A stretch of 64,000 bases of DNA. Origin: Diorhabda sublineata (Eukaryota; Arthropoda; Insecta; Coleoptera; Chrysomelidae). The notes under the pieces were generated by a model. It had not been told where the DNA came from, searched no databases, and was given only the letters and a program-made list of their open reading frames with translations. Location of the stretch: contig NC_079482.1 in the NCBI RefSeq assembly GCF_026230105.1, positions 15,252,001 through 15,316,000 of the forward strand, written 5' to 3'. Positions 22,291 to 33,800 of this stretch are shown here, piece after piece (the first letter of the stretch is position 1; every line of letters starts with the position of its first letter). Position numbers and translations under genes: made by a program.

Positions 22291-24869
22291 TATCCAGATA
22301 TTTTTCTGATGAATCTATTGTACTTACAATTCAATCATAAAATTTCGAGCATCAATAATGAATTGTAATGAAACACCATGCTATGGAGACCGACCAAATG
22401 CAATTGAAATTGTTCCAAACTGCATTTTTTACCACAGGAACTAACTAAAGTAAATCTATATAGTTTGTTTCGGTCAAATCTTCATTTACAAAATGGATTC
22501 AAACCTATCGAGAAATTAAAAGAGATAACAGTTATTCGTGCTACCTTCTACCGCATACCTTTAGGATCATTCTTAATGGTGCTACTCATAGACTAATATC
22601 ATCTTATAATGCAGTTTTTAGAATGTATTTTCCAACAAAACTTCCAAGGATATTCCATCATTTGATACAATCTTCCGTAACACACATTTAGGATGATTTT
22701 TAGTTGAACCTACATTTCTAATCAGTTCCACAATGTTTCAAACAGAATTATTTGAAATATTATTTTATAAACATACTGTGTATGCATTCTCTTTTATATG
22801 CGAAGTGATTCGGAAGTATCCAAAAGAATAGTGGTGTGAATCTAATAATGTGGATGGCTACTTCACTTTTAAACAATGTCTAGGTAGCAAACGCTTTAAA
22901 GAATTTGTCTTTGTCTGTATGGTGCTTTTTTCTTGATGACATAGTATTTCAATAGCTATCTATGAAATTTGTTTGGAATTATAGAAGTTAGATAGATAAT
23001 TATTAAGAAAATTCACTCTAATATTAACAGTTTTCAATGAAAAGTTATATTTCTATCAGCAGTTTTCTACCATCATCATCGTTTATAAAATTCATTGGGT
23101 ATTTCGTATTACTTATTCACATGTTTGATCGGAAAACATACAGTAAAAAGAATAAAATGAAGGATGCTTCACTCCTTTTGTAACATCCGAACGATTATGA
23201 TTTAAATTTTAATACGTTCGCTTTGGTCTGTGACGTTTCGGGCTTAATTTTAAATCAAAATAGCTCGAAAAATTGTAAGTATGTATATTATTTCCACTGT
23301 CTCATTGGAGGGTTTTGTCTGTTCGTATGATAAAATTAGAAGTTCAAAAGTGGAAACAAATGTTTTTACAATGGCCATATATCCTGTTTTATTACTAATG
23401 ATGATTCTGGAAGAATTTGCTGCACTTTTTCAAGAGCAGACAATAATAATAGTGTCTTAATTTGATAATATTGACAAACTTTCACTGACCTTAATCACAA
23501 AATATCGTCATTTTTCTTCTCTTTATATTAAAAATAATGAGATTATATAAGTTACAATTACCGAATGGTGTCGATGTCCCTGACGATGAGTTATAAGTCT
23601 TTCTGGTAGTAATAATTTATGTCATATATAATAACGCGTATCTTTTTCACTTCAACAAAAACTTCATGTTCATCAAGTTTCGACTACAAACATAGGAAAC
23701 ATCTATAATTTTTTAGTACACCAAGAACGTCAAACTGACAATGAATTGTGAAAATTAATTAATATTGAGTAACTAATATTAATAGTAATAATTATTGGAA
23801 TTATGAGCATTATTCATAAAATTTAGATAGATGTTCACTTCTTTTTTCTCAATTTGCAGTAGCATTCTTGATACCATTCCTTAAAATATTGATACGTTGG
23901 GTCATATCACTTTCTTGATTTTTATGGCAGCAGCGTACCACAAGCAACATTTGCTGATTATTCTTTAATCATTTGACTGTTATAGAAATCAATGATTTCA
24001 ATTTCTTTCAATGTTTCATATCGAACTAACGACTATCGTCGCTATCACTCTGGCGCAAAATCGTCTTGTCTAGTAAAAAATGCTACATCCTTTATACTAT
24101 AAATAACTATTGAGCGCACTTAGTATTGGGTAGTGTAGTTCTGACAAAAGGAAATGCATTAACATGTGCCTACTTACAAAACTTTAATCTTTTTATAATC
24201 ATGTCTCTAAATATATTACTTCGTTTACCACACATTTAACTTAAAAGAACAAACGATGAATACGATGTTGAAGGAATAAAGGAATTCATGATAAAATATA
24301 TTAAATTAAGAATATCCATGGTTGGTGCTTTTGTCTTCTTTTTATTTTTACCGGAAGTCTGAGGCGTTCATTCCACTTTTATTAGTCATACTCATCCTCA
24401 CATATATGTTCGATATTCATAAAATAATGAACGTTCATCATATTTTAATATTTTCATCATTTCATCACAGCGCAATACCAAGATCCTGAAGTTATACTTG
24501 GGGTAACTGGCCCAGCTTAGCTGAATCCTAAATCGAAACAGGAACAATCCAAATTTCAGATTCAGTACTATTTCACTTTCGATTCAAACATACGTTGTTC
24601 CTTTTCTTTGACTATTTATATGACCAAATAACATTTCCTAGTTCACAATAAATAACTTCAAACGTTTTTCAACCGTTACATTAGATATTCTGGTGTATGA
24701 TAAAGAAAGTTGCTAGTACCGCTAATATAAAGTAAGCAGTTGAGTACTTCTACAACTAGTGATTACAAGAGAGTGGATAACCTATATTTATTCACTTGAC
24801 GACTAGCCTTCTTTACTTTCTTCCTAAATTTACCTGAGGCTTACTGCTGGGGCTTTGAGCATGTTGTTG
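22291..24869. other. No gene seen in 2.6 kb
   Basis: AT-rich with no open frame of note. A weak fold-back of GATTTAAA...TTTAAATC type surrounds about 23198-23268. No transposon domain recognised. Confidence 0.5.
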
Positions 24870-25262
24870 TTTTACGATGGGTAGGGTGCTAGCCTGGCCC
24901 ATCAACCCTCCTCCTTCATCCGGGCTTGGGACCGGCAACACAACCACTGGACTACTCAATCCACCCAAAGATCATACATACGGATGAAGAAGTGAAAACA
25001 TAAGAAATACGTGCAAGGTTGAAAATGTAATTGACTGGGTACTGAAACGGAAATAAAAATGGAATAGTCACATTAGCAGAATGATAAGCGAAAGAGCGTA
25101 TCGCAAGGGATAAATCGCCAAAAGGCAGAAGAAGTATTGATCGATCGAGAAAAAGATGGTGTGAAAATCTGGATCCAGGAAGCAGAAACTGAAGAAGAAA
25201 CATGTTTTAAACCTACTATACAAGAATGAAGAAGAAGAAGAAGAAGGAGTATAGATCGACAA
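24870..25262 (+). pseudogene. LINE C-terminal fragment with (GAA)n tail
   Basis: A GC-richer block at about 24875-24960 leads into a decayed C-terminal polymerase segment. About 25060-25085 reads WNSHISRM. After a one-base shift, about 25089-25150 reads ERIARDKSPKGRRS and then RKRWCENLD, matching the '..W..HI.RM...R........P.GRRS.GRPR.RW.D.L' end of RTE-like and related LINE proteins. The segment ends in (GAA)6 at 25228-25246, which may be the element's simple-repeat 3' tail. The reverse transcriptase core is absent. Confidence 0.65.
25228..25246. repeat. (GAA)6 microsatellite
   Basis: Six GAA units at the end of the LINE C-terminal fragment; possibly its 3' tail. Confidence 0.85.
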
Positions 25263-25744
25263 GTATGTTCATAGACTGTTGAATTTATATGCCCATCAGT
25301 AGACATTTTGTACTAGCTAGATTTTTGTTACAAACGTCCAATCTTCCAAACTTAGGAGTCACTCAGGTTTTGAAAGGTGAAATCATATAGTAATAAATAT
25401 TCAAGAGAATATGTTTCTGTAATAGAATTAAGAAACAAATGATAATTATTATCTTTTATCTACAGACGAATGTTTGTTCAACGACAATAGCATTATTTTC
25501 AAGTAATGCTTGAATTGGTACATTGTTAATAAAAAAATTCTTTTTTGAATCTGTGGAGAATATAGAACCTGATGGAGTTGTAGAAAACGTAATGTGAGAA
25601 TTATCTGAAGCAAATACGAAAGTTGCTAATTAAGTTTTGAGATACGGCAACAAATTTTTAATGAAGAATGTACTTATAATAGCACTTGTCAGTGCTATGT
25701 GAGTTGCTTACAGATACTAACAGAACATCAATCTTGGTCTAAAA
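25263..25744. other. No gene seen
   Basis: AT-rich. The last part is the expected 5' untranslated region and end of the mariner that starts at 25745, but no inverted repeat could be paired. Confidence 0.5.
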
Positions 25745-26602
25745 ATGCAATCGAAACGCGAACATCTTCGAGCGATGATTTTCTATGAATTTCGACGTTG
25801 ATTAAACCAACAGCTTTATGCCACAAAACTCGCTTCGACGAAGCATTATCTCGAGCTACTATATTTGTTTTTCCTAATTCAATTATAGTCTCACATCGTT
25901 ACAGGATCAATTTTGTTGACATTCGTACAAAATAGGCTGTTGTGCCAAAAAACATCGATTCTGAGCGTAAACTGATATAGCAAGCTTTCTATAGTGCATG
26001 AATATTTGTCTGTCAGGCGTTGGAAACCGCATAATTTGACAAACACTTTAAAAAATTTCGTGTCCTTTGGTACAAGTAATGCTGAAAAAATTCAATCGTT
26101 GTGCCACAAAAAACGTCAAAAGATAGTAATAAACGACGAATCATGGATATATGTATTTGAGCCAAAAACTGAACAGCAATCGACTGTATGGTTCTTTCAA
26201 GTTGATCCAAATTCAAAAAAAGTTTTCCGTGCACGAAAGCCCTTTGAAGCAAATGGTTGCCTGTTTTTTCGGATATGTTGCCACCGTTCCAATGTATAAC
26301 GGTCAATTTTAAATAGTATGCTACTATTTGTTCACCAGAACTGTTGGAACAGTTCAAAATAAAACGTTTTTGAAGACTGATGAGTCATCCAGCTCTTATT
26401 TGGTGCCCAATAATTCCTTCTAATTTCCGCAGAAAAAAAAAATAAATTGCGACGTCAACTCTTTTCTACAGCTTAAAGAAGCGGTTGATGTGTTCAAATG
26501 CAATGTTTTGGAGGTAACTCAATCAGAATGCAAAAAAGACTTCGACAATTAGTTCAAATGCATGCAAAGGTGTATCGAAAGATATTTTGGAAAACAATAG
26601 AG
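25745..26602 (+). pseudogene. mariner transposase pseudogene (SETMAR-like lineage)
   Basis: ATG at 25745 opens EHLRAMIFYEFRRxLNQQ (x = TGA), the first helix-turn-helix of mariner transposases of the 'FRAMIFYDFRRGLSQQ' group. VVPKNIDSERKLI follows near 25940. Then come LSVRRWKPHNLT (about 26007-26042), the linker, and INDESWIYVFEPKTEQQSTV (about 26130-26190) with the first catalytic Asp. The end reads DVFKCNVLEVTQSE and finally RCIERYFGKQ with a stop at 26600-26602, which is the exact family C-terminus. Several internal stretches are deleted, the second-Asp block is not readable and frames change several times. The lineage is the same as the relic at 33.2-33.8 kb. Confidence 0.82.
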
Positions 26603-26883
26603 CCATATTCAATTATAAATATTTGTTTTTATTTCTCTATCTCAAAATTGAGTAGCAACCCTCGTAACTGAAAAACTAGTGAATTCAAATTTATGTGTTA
26701 TCAAAAAAAAATAGCATCACAATTCTCTATACTCTCTATTATTTTTGATACCAAAGAAACTGTGATACTTTGTTTTATCATTGTACATAACGAAGAATGA
26801 ATGTAAATAATATTATAAAAAAATAATATTATAAAAATCATATGAAATGAAATTACATAAATGGAGAGCTTATCTGTAGTTAC
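26603..26883. other. No gene seen
   Basis: AT-rich spacer downstream of the mariner relic; nothing recognised. Confidence 0.5.
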
Positions 26884-26975
26884 ACTCAGTTGAAGGTTAT
26901 GTTGAAAATGTTTGCTAATACTACTGCTGTCTACTTTAATATGCGTCAAACTTACTTACTAATCCAACAGTGAAC
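26884..26975. repeat. Segment shared with the upstream flank of the mariner at 28.4-28.5 kb
   Basis: AAAATGTTTGCTAATACT, then ACTGCTGTCTACTTTAATATGCGT and CTTACTTACTA, align in order with AAAATGTTCGCTAATACT, CTGCTAATATGGTCTACTTTCATATACGT and CCTACTTACTA at 28418-28490, in the same orientation. This suggests a second truncated copy of the same element end, 1.5 kb away. Confidence 0.65.
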
Positions 26976-27286
26976 CAAAGATCAGTTCAGCCAACACATT
27001 CGAATTTTTTTACCTCAAGGAAATACGGAGTTCGGAGAGCTATAGGGAGACTGAAACTACTCACAGTATTTTTCCATAATCATAAACAAAGCCAGTAAAC
27101 AAGTGCTATCAATTATCACGCTTTAAATTTTATTATAGCAATAAATTTTTTTGTCAAAAGATATCTCTTGTTTCTGTTTCCGTTTAGTATTGTAGTATGA
27201 TCAAATGTTGAAAGTTACACGTTTTTTATCAATTTTATTGAAATCACTCAAATTGACAAAAAATTGTTCCATAAGATCTAAATATA

Positions 27287-28500
27287 CGAAGATACATTGA
27301 AAAATTCTTAGCCTACTATAGAACCAAGCAAAATTTCAATGTCAAAATTTTTTATTATTCAACATATTCTCCTCTTAATTGGATACATTCATTACGGCGA
27401 ACCTGCAACGTCTCTAGATCTTTCAAAAAAATGTTTCTTCCTGCTCTGAAAACCAGACCTCCACAGCTTTTATTACCTTCTCGTTGGAAGAAAATTTACG
27501 ATCTTTCAAATTTTTGTCAGTTGAGGAATGAGATGATAGTCGGACGGACCCAAATCTGGTGAATAAGGGGAGTGTTCTGGTAATTAAAACTCTAAATCAC
27601 GAATTTTTTGCATGGAAATATGAGTGCAGGGGCGTTGTCCTGCAGAAACAAAATACATTTGGATAGCTTTCTGCGACTTTTCTCTTTAATTTTTTCCCGT
27701 AGAGTAGTCAGTAATGTCGAATAGTAATCTCCAGTTATTGTTCTACCCTGATCCAAAAAATCAATCATGATTATTCCATGGCAATCCCAAAAACCTGAAG
27801 CAGGAACTTTTCCAGCAGTTTTTTGAACACGAAATTTCTTAGGTCTTGGAGAACCAGAGTGTCACCATTCCATCGATTCTTACTGAATAAACGTTTACAG
27901 AGACTGAAGGTAATCTCACCTTCAGTCTCTGAAGACGATAACTTGGTTATCGAAACGCGCGTCAGTGTGAGTGTTGGTGTAGTGGTGGTGTAAACGGTTA
28001 TTCAGTATGAATATCGTCAACGGATCAACGAATCCATTTTGCTGCAATTTTTTTCATCTCCAAATTGACGTGAACTATATCATGAACGCTTTCGTATAAA
28101 ATATTTAGTGCTTCAGATATCCGTTTTAGCCCAATTTGACAGTCTGATATCATGAAATGCATTGATATTTTCGGGGATTGGCACAGAAAGTGGCCTTCCC
28201 TATCGGTTATCATCTTCAATGGAAAATTGACCTCTTTTGAAGCATGCAGTTCAATTTTTCACGGTCGCATACGAAGGACATTGATCACCAAGGGTATTAA
28301 GCATATCCTCGTAAATCTGCTTAATCTTAACCCTTTTAAATACAGGTACTTGATAATAGCTCGACCTCCAATTTTTCTATTTTCATAATTTCGGTGGACA
28401 TCTTTTTTCTTGTGTGGAAAATGTTCGCTAATACTTCTGCTAATATGGTCTACTTTCATATACGTGAGAGTTATAAAGCCTACTTACTATTCCAAAACTA
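27287..28500 (-). pseudogene. mariner transposon relic, interrupted by a small element
   Basis: This is the same family as the copy at 49178-50359, and the two are alignable base by base. The downstream end here (27287, CGAAGATACATTGAAAAATT, with TA at 27285-27286) corresponds to that copy's right end. On the minus strand the N-terminal domain reads IIKYLYLKG (about 28355) and MLNTLGDQCPSYATVKN-like sequence, then KRISEALNILYESVHDIVHV (about 28125-28065) and a WIR linker. At 28007-27881 a small inverted-repeat element lies where the family has the segment between the DNA-binding and catalytic domains, and part of the mariner (including the first-Asp motif) is missing. Beyond it comes the RPKKF...KVPASGFWDC-like block, then PHSPYSPDL-type sequence with the second catalytic region, and the C-terminus. 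It has stops and frameshifts throughout. The 5' terminal repeat is not identified. Confidence 0.85.
27883..28005. mobile_element. About 125-bp inverted-repeat element inserted in the mariner
   Basis: The ends TACTGAATAAACGTTTAC (27881-27898) and GTAAACGGTTATTCAGTA (27990-28007) are reverse complements at 17 of 18 positions, with TA at each outer edge, so a TA target is likely. Just inside the left end is a perfect 14-base hairpin, CAGAGACTGAAGGT (27898-27911), a 6-base loop, and its complement (27918-27931). The rest includes a second short fold (GATAACTTGGTTATC, 27937-27951) and a GTGAGTGTTGGTGTAGTGGT stretch that recurs at 12.99-13.01 kb. The host mariner lacks sequence on the two sides compared with its sister copy, so the insertion was accompanied or followed by a deletion. 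No coding capacity. Confidence 0.75.
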
Positions 28501-29699
28501 AAATAAATGTAAATGAGCTAATACAAATTTTTGGTATTTTATAACAATAGTCCATACAGACCAATGGAAAAAGGTTTTGATCTGTCAAAATTGTTGAAAT
28601 TTCATTATTTTATCACTCTCCCATTCGTGAGAATAGACTATAAATTGCAATAATTTCCCCTTAGATTAATCATCTTCAAGATAATAGTTTTAGGGAAAGG
28701 TTGACTTAGTTCTTCAACATCTAACTTCTATTTCTTGATCAATAATGTGGAATGTGTGAAATTTTCCTCTGCTTCATACCGAAAAAACGATGTAAAGTTT
28801 AGTTAATACAGAATAGTTATACTTATCTTGGTATTTGAAGGAAATTGACATAAATTTCGGTCAAATCCTGGAAAAGAAGAGTTTTATTTTTCTTAGTAAC
28901 CATAACCGACTAATAAGTTTTCAGTGAATGTCTCTACGAGCTGACGCCAGAAAAATCCTTCCACTTTTTACAAATAGTCAGCATTACTGAAGTGTATTAT
29001 GATATCATAAAAACTCATTGCACTTTGTTCGTCTGAGGAATTTTAGTTTTCGTATCGTCGCTCTTGTTTCAACGAAATGATTTAAGAACGAGTCAGGATT
29101 TCCACATTCGTGAGAAGACCACAATGTTCACAAAGTTATGTAATACATATTTGTCGATTATGTGTTGATATTAAATTTTTGAAACAAACAAAAATTGTCA
29201 ATAGATCCGAAAATGCGAGGGATTCAGTTATAGAGAACCAATCAAAATTTAATTTATATTGAAGTATGTTCATTTAGAAAAATGTATAAATTGACTAATC
29301 TACTAGTATTTGTTAATAACTAACGGCTCATAATATTTTAAGTCAATTCAAAATTCAATTTCCCTGCTTCGAATCAAAAATATTGTTAAGTAATATGCTT
29401 ATATACGACTAAATGAAGAATTAAAGTTTTATATGCAACGAAATTAACTGCTATAAGAGCATATTTACGACTTTATGAAAAAATATGCACTGAAATCTCG
29501 GAATATTCAACAAAATATGCAAAATAGGCAACGTAAGTGGAACATCATTTTCATACCTTTTTATAAAAACCGGAATGTTGTTAGGTACATATTATTACCT
29601 AAATGCAATTTCGTTAATTCAATTCTTCCGTACTGTGAAGTATTCTCCCTTTATTTTCACATACTTTTCAGAACGTCTCACTAAAGCTTCTATGCTATT
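28501..29699. other. No gene seen
   Basis: AT-rich, nothing recognised. Confidence 0.5.
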
Positions 29700-30290
29700 A
29701 AAAAAATATGGAGAATCTTTCCAGAAAAAATGTTCGTACAATGCTCAATCTCTTTTCCCTAAACTCGGCCTTTCGAACAAAAACTAGTCGGATGGGCCAG
29801 AATACGGCTTTATGGTAAGTGTTAAATCTCTGTGGAGCCATATTTGTGTACAGTAACCTTAGATAGCGAAGCAGTGTAGATTGGAGCGTTGGCCTTAGTA
29901 ATTCACAGTAATATGCCACGTTCACGGTTGTATTTGATTCCTTAAAGTCAATCAAAATGCCTTTACAGTCTTAAAATATTGTAGCCGTCACTTTTTTGGT
30001 GCTTTTCGTGACCTTTCCATTTTTGACAAAGAAAGGCTCTCCTTTGGATGCCACACCATAGAATATCTTTTAAACGGCATGTCCTAGGGAAAGACTAGTT
30101 CCTTTACCTGTTTCAATTGATTAGCTAACGTTTTCTTGTTCATCGCGTCAAAGTCTAGCCCCAGCTTTGCACTACCTTTTGTCATGTCTAAATGCTCATG
30201 TAGAATCCTTGGAAACCTTGTTTTAGAGATTCCGGTGTCTGTTCTGTAATTTCTATTATTCTTAGACACTGGTCACATATGTCTACCACT
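29700..30290 (-). pseudogene. mariner transposase pseudogene (different lineage)
   Basis: On the minus strand about 30240-30165 reads GISKTRFPRILHEHLDM, the second helix-turn-helix and linker of mariner transposases. About 29960-29895 reads ILIDFKESNTTVNVAYYCEL, which matches the 'GVLL.DF...GTTVNA.YYC..L' segment between the first and second catalytic Asp. A weakly readable PYSGPSDxFLFER (x = stop, about 29800-29760) matches 'PYSPDLAPSDFFLF', where the third Asp sits. The first-Asp motif and the DNAR.H block are missing or unreadable. It is truncated at both ends. It differs from the mariners at 27-28 and 49-50 kb at every alignable block, so it is a separate family. Confidence 0.7.
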
Positions 30291-30649
30291 AATTAAATGT
30301 TTTCTGGAGTAGGCATCGTCAAAGTGGGATATCCCTCATGTGGGACAACTCATCATGAATTCCGTTCCCAGAGAAACAACTTTCATCAATTTATAATTAT
30401 GGAAATGATGGAGAGAAATCACCTTGAACAGCCTCCATTCTGTTTTCAATTTATGTTGGTGAGAATCTTTCTTCAGAATATTTACTACATAAAGCCATGA
30501 ATTGATGGACCACACTACGTATAAGGACTAGCGCATATACAAAACTTTTAGTAGAACAACTGTTTTGCTGTGTATCATATGTTTAAATAAATAAGAGGCT
30601 TAGCTATTTAATAACAAGACTGTGCGCCTAGTCTTGTTTATGCATGTCC
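30291..30649. other. No gene seen
   Basis: Spacer between two mariner relics. The 67-codon frame at 30297-30500 is not recognised. Confidence 0.5.
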
Positions 30650-31287
30650 CAAAACACGTTTCCGTTACTATCATAGGGAGCAACGTATCAATCTCAAATT
30701 CCTCGTTAAATTGAGAAAAACTCCGACAGTGTGCTATAAATTGTTACAGTAGGCCTATGGGAACAATTATCTACCTAGTGCGCGTGTTTTTGAGTGGTGT
30801 GAGCGCTTTAGTGAAAGCCGAGAGATCACTGAAGATAACCACCGCCCCGGTCGCCCTGTGACTGTTTCAACTCAGGAAATAGTGATCAAAATCAACCAAA
30901 TTTGTTCGTGCAGATCGTCCGAATAAGCATTGGAATGATTTTCGAGGCAGTAAACGCCATTAAAGAAACGGTTAGAAAAATTTTACACAAGGAATTACAC
31001 ATGATAAAAGTCTGTGCGAAGTTGGTGCCAACAAATCTGACTCCTGACCGGTAGCTCTTGCGACAACGGGTCTGCTCAGATTTCCTTGGAAGGTTAGAAA
31101 AAGATCTGCTTTGAAAGGGACCCGATTTGAGTCGATGGAAGCGGTAAAGCAAAAAACGGCAGAGCTCCTAAAGAAACTTACCAAAGAAGACTTCCAGCAC
31201 TGCATCAATAATTGGAAAAAACCTATATATAGGTGTATGGAAAGGGGAAGGAAGTATATTGAAGGGGAGTATCCGAATATAGAATAA
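30650..31287 (+). pseudogene. Internally deleted mariner (N-terminal domain joined to C-terminal end)
   Basis: The 5' part reads EQRINLKFLVKLRKTP (from about 30677), then RVFEWCERFSESREITEDN and RPGRPVTVSTQEI (about 30787-30885), then KVCAKLVPTNLTPD (about 31012-31050): the complete bipartite DNA-binding region of a mariner lineage. The sequence then passes directly into FESMEAVKQKTAELLKKLTK (about 31128-31185), a CINNWKK block and YIEGEYPNIE before the TAA stop at 31285-31287, which is the family's C-terminus. The catalytic core with all three acidic residues is deleted. The codon where the family has its ATG reads ATA (about 30672). About 640 bases remain of an expected 1.3 kb. The long antisense frame at 30972-31397 is an artefact. 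Confidence 0.8.
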
Positions 31288-33179
31288 TTATAAAACCCTT
31301 TTTCGTTACCAGTCTCGTTATTTAATAGCCAGACCTTGTATGCTAAAGCTGTCGATTCTGTCGATAGTTGCTTGACAAAAAAATTTAAAAGCTTCAATGT
31401 GCTTTTGATTCAAAAGTTGGACAACTATCGAGGGCTTAATTTATATTGCATTGTATTGAAGTGCGTATACTAAAGTTGTACCCATAAACGCTAGAGCACA
31501 ACTTTAATAAGGGAACCTGCCTTCACAGATGATGTCGAAATGATTTCATTGAAAGTTCTTTCACTCATTCTGCAAATGCTGGGAAATTTTTCAGGGTAAT
31601 TCCTATATGTATCATTTGGAATGTCTCATTTGATAAATAGCTGAGTGGAGCTGAAATCGTAGACGCCCATCGATTTCTACTTAATATATGAGTCGATGGA
31701 AGTTGTGTGTATGATCGACAGAATCAGTGCATATTTGAATGCTGATAAGAATACAAGTTCAGTACTAAAGTCCTTCTTTCCTAGCTAGCAATCTATTGAA
31801 CTATTCAAGTTTGTATGAGTTCCATTAAATCGAATTGTTTCAATGATTATTGTTGATAAGACTTTTGACTTGCTTTTGAATTGGAAAAAACTCGATTACC
31901 TTCCTTAACCGACGTAGTTGAATTTTCATCAAACTCCGACATAACTCTACCAATCTAATTGAATTATTTCAAATAAAATTGAGACGCCTCAAGCCTCGTA
32001 CAACACAGCGACATTAATGGCTTTGAAAGCAAGGGAACATCTGGAAATGTTTTTACGTTTGCACCCTTTAATAAACTTCAGTCAATACTTTTTTCATATT
32101 ATTCATCCTATCAGTAATCAATGGAAACTGATTTCTTATTTCCTTACTTCCTTGATTGTTTTCTCACTCCAACCATCTCTTAAGAGTTGTTTTAACTTTT
32201 CCTTGGCAACTGAGAGAGTTTGTGTTGATAAAATTTTTTGACACAATACCTGATAATGAAATTGTTTCTGTATAAGATTTATCCATAGTCAATTCACACA
32301 TTGTGCTTCCATACATTTATTTTTCACATTATTTCTGAGAAAGTTTGCAAAACTGAAATAATTTGACTCATAATTTGACTTGAATTTGATCATAATTTTT
32401 TGCGAAGCTCTCCCGTTCAGTGGTGTTCTCCAATGATGGTCTATTTATCACTTTTTGAGAACCTGAAATTTGCTGGAATAAGGATCAGACCTGAAAGAAG
32501 AATCTATTCAAAGAATTGGATAATTACCTATAACAATGCCATAAAAGTTTAGTTGTGATTTCTCGTCTTTTTTATTGGTGAAATTAGCTATTAAGGTTGA
32601 ACAATATACGGTATTGAATTGTTTTATTTATGTACTAATTGGTTCAGACGTTAAAAAACTGTATGTTTTATTTTCAGTATCTTATTCTTTTCGAAATCAT
32701 TAATGCATCCCTCAGGCACAGTAATTGCTCGTCAGCCATTGTGTTTCAGTGCAGTCATTCCTTTTAGCATATATTAACAAATTTCAGGATGATATTACAT
32801 TCATTATTAGAATATTGAATTAATTATATAGCAATATTCAAAACTTCACCTAGCAACTACCTTAATGGTGTATATTGAAAAGTTGGAATTATTAAGCAAA
32901 TTTCTTCTTAATTTCAATTGAATTAAAATAATGAGCAATTTGTTTTATTATTGGTTCGTTTTGATAATATGTAGAAAGTTAATATATTATATGCTATCAA
33001 AGAATATGAGTCGAACTCCATTCTATTTATTCCAAAAAATTTTCAAGCTTAATAAAGCTCTAACGTCAAAGAACAAAATATTCCAAATTTAATTATATTC
33101 CATCTAAATTACAGCGAGTTTTCTCTTATATCTCCTATCAACTGGAAACGGGTAACTTGTAATTATTAGGATTATGAAA
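31288..33179. other. No gene seen in 1.9 kb
   Basis: AT-rich. The 74-codon frame at 32017-32241 is not recognised. No transposon domain found. Confidence 0.5.
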
Positions 33180-33800
33180 AGGTGATAAGTCCGTTAGCTT
33201 TTTATGGTCAGGTTTAGAAAACAGTTAACCTCGCAATTTATTTTTAATCTGCGGGTATAAGAAGAAATCATAGGGTGCCAAACAAAAACGGTACAGCGGA
33301 TGATTTTTTTGTTGGAACTGATGTGGTTAGGTTTTTCGTGGTGGAAAATAATTATTACGTCTGCGATTGGTTTCCTGATTTCTTAGAACAAATCTGGCAA
33401 ACAAATGGTAGTGTATCATTCAGAATTGACCGTTCTATGTTGATCTCATGGCATGTCGGCAAAATGTTATTCCGAAAAATCATTCACCATTTGCTTCGAA
33501 GCGGTGCGTGCGCCAACAAAATTTGTTGTATTTGGCTCGTCTTGAAAGACCCATACAGTCAATTGTTGTGTAGTTTTGGGTTCATATACATGTATCCACG
33601 ATTCTTCGCCTGTCACGATTCCATAGGCGTCTTTTCAAGCACCGCGATTTAATTTTTTTAGCATTCATTTGCACCAATCGACACGAGGTTTTTCTGACTG
33701 ATTGTCAAATTATGCGGTACCTATGCAACACAGACAAATATTTATGAAATATTGAATGTATACGATTGTAACTAATGCTCAAGTATGCGTCAATCTCAAG
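33180..33800 (-). pseudogene. mariner transposase pseudogene, same lineage as 25.7-26.6 kb
   Basis: On the minus strand the segment from about 33755 parallels 25994-26042 base by base (ATAAATATTTGTCTG, then CCGCATAATTTGACAA). It continues with WIHVYEPKTTQQLTVWVFQ in mixed frames (about 33600-33545), equivalent to WIYVFEPKTEQQSTVWFFQ in the sister copy. It then shows EANG-like sequence, a degenerate FHH..P.H block, and APYDFFLYPQIKNKLRG (about 33277-33228), which carries the third catalytic Asp position. The N-terminal helix-turn-helix part is missing and frames change at least four times. Together the two relics show this lineage was active more than once at this locus. Confidence 0.78.

Noticed and set aside
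26370..26390. CTGATGAGTC, resembling a hammerhead ribozyme core
   Set aside because: It falls in the mariner relic and corresponds to the coding block equivalent to 'LMGHPPYSPDL'; no flanking stems or GAAA partner were seen.
30972..31397. 141-codon minus-strand open frame, among the longest in the window
   Set aside because: It lies antisense to the mariner relic 30650-31287, whose plus-strand reading has clear family motifs; the antisense frame has none.
33275..33652. 125-codon plus-strand open frame
   Set aside because: It is the reverse side of the mariner relic on the minus strand, which has recognisable transposase motifs.
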